From positions 1 to 42,219 of the forward strand of contig NZ_JBNCAN010000031.1 of the NCBI RefSeq assembly GCF_049808615.1: 42,219 bases of DNA, in the 5' to 3' direction. The notes below the pieces were generated by a model. The model made no database searches. It was not told where the DNA came from and worked only from the letters and a program-made list of their open reading frames with translations. This stretch comes from Modicisalibacter sp049808615 (GTDB taxonomy: Bacteria; Pseudomonadota; Gammaproteobacteria; Pseudomonadales; Halomonadaceae). The position numbers and the translations under genes were made by a program. Shown piece after piece: positions 39,479 through 42,219 of this stretch (positions are counted from its first letter, which is position 1; each line of letters begins with the position of its first letter).

Positions 39479-40519
39479 ATGTGGCGGTCTTTGCCGTGGC
39501 GATTGCGCGGTTATCTGATTACCGGGGCAGGGGTGTTGCTACTCTCACCGGATGCACTGTTCGTAAAGGCTACCGATGTGAACGTGGAAACCTTCATGTT
39601 CTGGCGAGCGCTGCTGCTCGGTCTAGTGTTGTCGCTGGTGGCCTTTCTGCGCTATGGCCGTCGTTTGCCGAGTGTCGTGCGTGGCTGCGGGCAGGCTGCC
39701 TTGTGGTGTCCGCTGGCGTTTGCCACCAGTGCCTGGGCCTTCGTCGTTGCCGCACGCTTGACCGCTGCTGGCAACGTGCTGGTCATGCAGAATCTGGCCC
39801 CTTTGGTGGCTGGGCTCATCGGAATGATCTTCTTCAGCCAGCGTCTGCGGGTTCAGACCTGGGTGGTCATCTGTCTTTGTGTCGGCGGTGCCAGCCTGAT
39901 GGCTGCCGGTGAAGTCGGAAAGGGAAGTGTGCTTGGGCTGGTCGTGGCCCTGGCGATTCCTGCGGCAATTGCCGTCAATACCACCGTGGCCAGCGCCCAG
40001 CGAGGGCAGACCCGGCGCGGTGCGGATACCACGGTCATTCTGCCGTTAGGCTGCATCGTGATGATCGTTCCTGCCATCTTGATGGGCGGTATGCAGCTGC
40101 CTCCGGCGGATGATCTTCAGCGTCTGTTGTTGATGGGCGTGGTGTTCCTGCCAGGGGCGTATTTTCTTATTCAGACCGGTGCGCGCTATTTGCCTGGCGC
40201 CGAAGTCAGCCTGGTCATGCTGCTCGAAACATTGGTTGGTACGCTACTGGTGTGGTGGTGGGTCGGTGAAGTGCCGGCGACGCTTGCCTTCGTGGGCGGC
40301 GGCATCATTCTTGCCGCCATGCTCGGCAGTACCGCTCGGGATCTGCATCGTCAGCGGCGCAAGGTGGCCGCCGGAGCACCGGACCCTCGAGCCGCAATCG
40401 ATAAGACGCTGGAAAAGGAACAAGCATGGGCTGATACACGGGCGAGAAGAACCCGAAACCGGGATATTACTCGGGTAAGATTCATTCGTCCGTCAAGTAA
40501 TCGCCCAGGCGGCGCATGA
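39479..40519 (+). CDS. EamA/DMT-family transporter
   Basis: A 346-residue inner-membrane protein with ten helices in two EamA repeats (about 10-145 and 155-285). FMFWRALLLGLVLSLVAFLRYGRRLP in repeat one and PGAEVSLVMLLETLVGTLLVWWWVGEVPATLAFVGGGIILAAML in repeat two are typical. The last 60 residues form a polar, Arg-rich tail whose final codons overlap the 3' end of argE on the other strand by 38 bases. AGGAG is upstream of the ATG. The substrate is unknown. The tail after about residue 290 may be an accident of read-through into argE rather than a functional domain. Confidence 0.85.
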   Translation: MWRSLPWRLRGYLITGAGVLLLSPDALFVKATDVNVETFMFWRALLLGLVLSLVAFLRYGRRLPSVVRGCGQAALWCPLAFATSAWAFVVAARLTAAGNVLVMQNLAPLVAGLIGMIFFSQRLRVQTWVVICLCVGGASLMAAGEVGKGSVLGLVVALAIPAAIAVNTTVASAQRGQTRRGADTTVILPLGCIVMIVPAILMGGMQLPPADDLQRLLLMGVVFLPGAYFLIQTGARYLPGAEVSLVMLLETLVGTLLVWWWVGEVPATLAFVGGGIILAAMLGSTARDLHRQRRKVAAGAPDPRAAIDKTLEKEQAWADTRARRTRNRDITRVRFIRPSSNRPGGA

Positions 40520-41639
40520 AGTCCGTGCCGGCCTCGAGCTGACTGACCTCGATGTATTCGTCCGGTTGGTGCGCCTGACTGATGCTGCCGGGACCGCAGA
40601 TCACCGTGGAAAGCCCGGCGCGCTGGAACTGGCCGCCTTCGGTGGCGTAGGCCACCGCCTCGCTGACGCGCTCGCCGAGTAGCGCATGGCACAGGCTCAG
40701 CGCCTCGCGGTTGTCGCGATCCGCCAGCGCCGGCACGGTCTCGATCAGCTTCTCGGTACAGATGCTGACCTGCGGCGCGCGCTGCTTGAGTTCGCGTTCC
40801 AGGCCCACTGTGAAATCATTGAAGCTTGCGATGACCTCATCGAAACCGTCCTGGGGCAGGTGGCGGATTTCCCAATCGAACTGGCACTCCCGAGCCATGA
40901 TGTTGATCGCCGTGCCGCCCTGAATCTTGCCCACGTGCAGGCTGGAGTGGGCGACGTTGAAGGCGTCGTCGACCCGGCCCTCGGCGCGCAGCTCGCTCAT
41001 GATGTCCTCGATCTTCGTCACCAGACGCGCGGCGACGTGGATCGCCGAGACCCCCTGGTTGACCTGGCTCGAATGCGCCTCCCGGCCGGTGACCGTGGTG
41101 CGCAGGGTGGTGATGCCCTTTTGCGCGACTACCGGCGCCATCAGCGTGGGTTCGCCGATGATCACCGCTCCCGGGCGAGGGTAGTCTGCCATCAAGCGTC
41201 CGATCAGACGCGGCGCCCCCAGGCAACCGACTTCCTCGTCATAAGAAAAAGCCAGGATGATCGGCCGTTCAAGATTCTGCTCGACCCAGACCGGCACCTG
41301 AGCAAGGGCGCAGGCGATGAAGCCCTTCATGTCGCAGGTGCCGCGTCCGTAGAGGCGGTCATCACCCTTGTCGGTCAACGTGAAGGGATCGCTCGTCCAG
41401 GGCTGGCCATCCACCGGCACCACGTCGGTGTGCCCGGACAGCACCACACCACCGGCGACATCGGGACCGATACGTGCCAGCAGATTGGCCTTGCTGCCAT
41501 CGTCGTTCTCGATACGGGTATGGGGCACGCCGTACTCATCGAGATAGTTCTCGATGAACTCGATCAACTTGAGGTTAGAGTCCCGCGAGACGGTGGCATG
41601 GCTGACTAGCGTTTCGAGCAATTGCTGTGCGGAGGGCAT
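40482..41639 (-). CDS. argE: Acetylornithine deacetylase ArgE
   Basis: A 385-residue M20-family metallohydrolase that removes acetate from N-acetylornithine in arginine synthesis. Metal and catalytic residues are visible: VLSGHTDVVPVDGQ (His, Asp), GRGTCDMKGFIA (bridging Asp), SYDEEVGCLGA (Glu pair), GEPTLMAPVVAQKG and PGSISQAHQPDEY (C-terminal His). ATG 41639 is set by AGGGAG six bases upstream; the longer frame to 41681 has no ribosome site. Succinyl-diaminopimelate desuccinylase is related, but length and motifs fit ArgE. argA, its usual neighbour in gammaproteobacteria, is not in the window. Confidence 0.9.
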   Translation of the reverse strand: MPSAQQLLETLVSHATVSRDSNLKLIEFIENYLDEYGVPHTRIENDDGSKANLLARIGPDVAGGVVLSGHTDVVPVDGQPWTSDPFTLTDKGDDRLYGRGTCDMKGFIACALAQVPVWVEQNLERPIILAFSYDEEVGCLGAPRLIGRLMADYPRPGAVIIGEPTLMAPVVAQKGITTLRTTVTGREAHSSQVNQGVSAIHVAARLVTKIEDIMSELRAEGRVDDAFNVAHSSLHVGKIQGGTAINIMARECQFDWEIRHLPQDGFDEVIASFNDFTVGLERELKQRAPQVSICTEKLIETVPALADRDNREALSLCHALLGERVSEAVAYATEGGQFQRAGLSTVICGPGSISQAHQPDEYIEVSQLEAGTDFMRRLGDYLTDE

Positions 41640-41699
41640 GGAGGCTCCCTGTCGAGATGCGGTATGGCTCAAGCCTAGCATGTCGCCAGCTATGTCGTG

Positions 41700-42176
41700 A
41701 TGCCCAAGGACACCGAGCGGGAGTCGGTCTGGCTAAACCTACAACAACTATCGGTGGTGTTCGGTCGCGACAAGTCCGTGATTTCTCGCCATCTGCGCAA
41801 CATCTACAAGGAGGGAGAGTTAGAGCGGGAGGCAACAGTTGCAAAAAATGCAACAGTTCAATCTGAAGGTTCCCGGTTGATACGCCGTCAAATCGAACTC
41901 TACAACCTCGATGCCATCATCTCGGTAGGTTATCGCGTCAACTCACGACGCGCGGTGCAGTTCCGCCAGTGGGCCACCCGAGTGCTGCGCGAACATCTCA
42001 CCCAGGGCTGGACACTGAATCGCCAGCGGTTCGAGGACGATGCCCGCGAGCTCGAAGTGGCTATGGCCCTGATCCGTCAGACGGCCCAGAGCCCGGCGCT
42101 CCCGAGTTCGACACTTCCAGCCCGATTTTGGCCTGAAATCGGCACCTGTGGTTTGAGAATTCAACTACTTAGTTAA
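41700..42176 (+). pseudogene. Truncated RhuM-like virulence/phage-associated protein
   Basis: A 158-residue frame matching the central part of RhuM (PF13310-type) proteins: VWLNLQQLSVVFGRDKSVISRHLRNIYKEGEL (HTH), then FYNLDAIISVGYRVNSRRAVQFRQWATRVLREHLTQGWTLN-like sequence with the variant ELYNLDAIISVGYRVNSRRAV. Full-length RhuM proteins are about 300 residues or more. The N-terminus begins abruptly at GTG-ATG with no ribosome site, and homology stops after RQTAQSPAL, followed by an unrelated tail and a stop. RhuM genes often sit in mobile or phage-derived islands. This is probably a decayed remnant. Confidence 0.65.
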
Positions 42177-42219
42177 TTTCTGCCGAATTCCTTGTAGTGA
42201 CACGTTTTTCTCGTGACGC

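Noticed and set aside
1..42219. CRISPR arrays, prophage or complete insertion sequences
   Set aside because: No regularly spaced repeats, cas genes, integrase, transposase or phage structural genes were found; only isolated remnants are present.

Overview
The window looks like chromosome from a halophilic or halotolerant gammaproteobacterium, most likely Halomonadaceae. This is inferred from the GC-rich coding sequence, a BCCT compatible-solute carrier, a full Mrp-type cation/proton antiporter operon, a Kef-type antiporter, and family-level similarity of the housekeeping genes (argE, deaD, mepM, eptA). No rRNA, tRNA, CRISPR array or intact insertion sequence was found. Signs of decay or past mobility are a RelE/ParE-type toxin without a visible antitoxin (left edge), a truncated RhuM-like gene (right edge), a chimeric 56-codon DUF1428 remnant, and a pirin gene with a large in-frame internal deletion.

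Layout from left to right: orphan toxin and a small cupin (381-1053); a MaoC-phosphotransacetylase fusion (1208-2602); an RND adaptor/pump pair (2771-7056); a lipid A phosphoethanolamine transferase plus PAP2 phosphatase operon on the minus strand (7079-9465), divergent from a secreted metallophosphatase plus VIT-type metal transporter operon (9715-11499), with two PmrA/BasR-like boxes in the AT-rich gap between them; DoxX and HxlR (11990-12845); a TetR regulator divergent from a run of secreted ABM protein, secreted amidohydrolase, deleted pirin, DUF5996, full pirin, Kef-like antiporter and secreted MBL hydrolase (13029-21147); a BCCT carrier, a small secreted protein, a DMT exporter, a Prx5 peroxiredoxin, a GFA protein and an ABC exporter (21334-27447).

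The most distinctive block is 27521-34632 on the minus strand, an eight-gene, tightly overlapping Mrp/Mbh-like operon: mnhE, mnhF, mnhG, an MbhD-like DUF4040 gene, an MbhE-MnhB fusion, mnhC, mnhD, and a roughly 1075-residue protein carrying two complete proton-antiporter (NuoL/M/N) modules in one chain. The first module keeps the conserved TM5 Glu and the three key Lys; the second has lost the TM5 Glu (Thr) and the TM8 Lys (Ala). The complex would therefore have three antiporter modules with an altered third channel and no canonical one-piece MrpA. A small winged-helix gene is divergent from it, and a perfect palindrome lies in the operon leader.

The right part holds an MepM-like endopeptidase, a roughly 800-base non-coding region with a perfect LexA-type box, a TATAAT -10 element and several hairpins leading into deaD, then a DMT transporter whose 3' end overlaps convergent argE, and the RhuM remnant.
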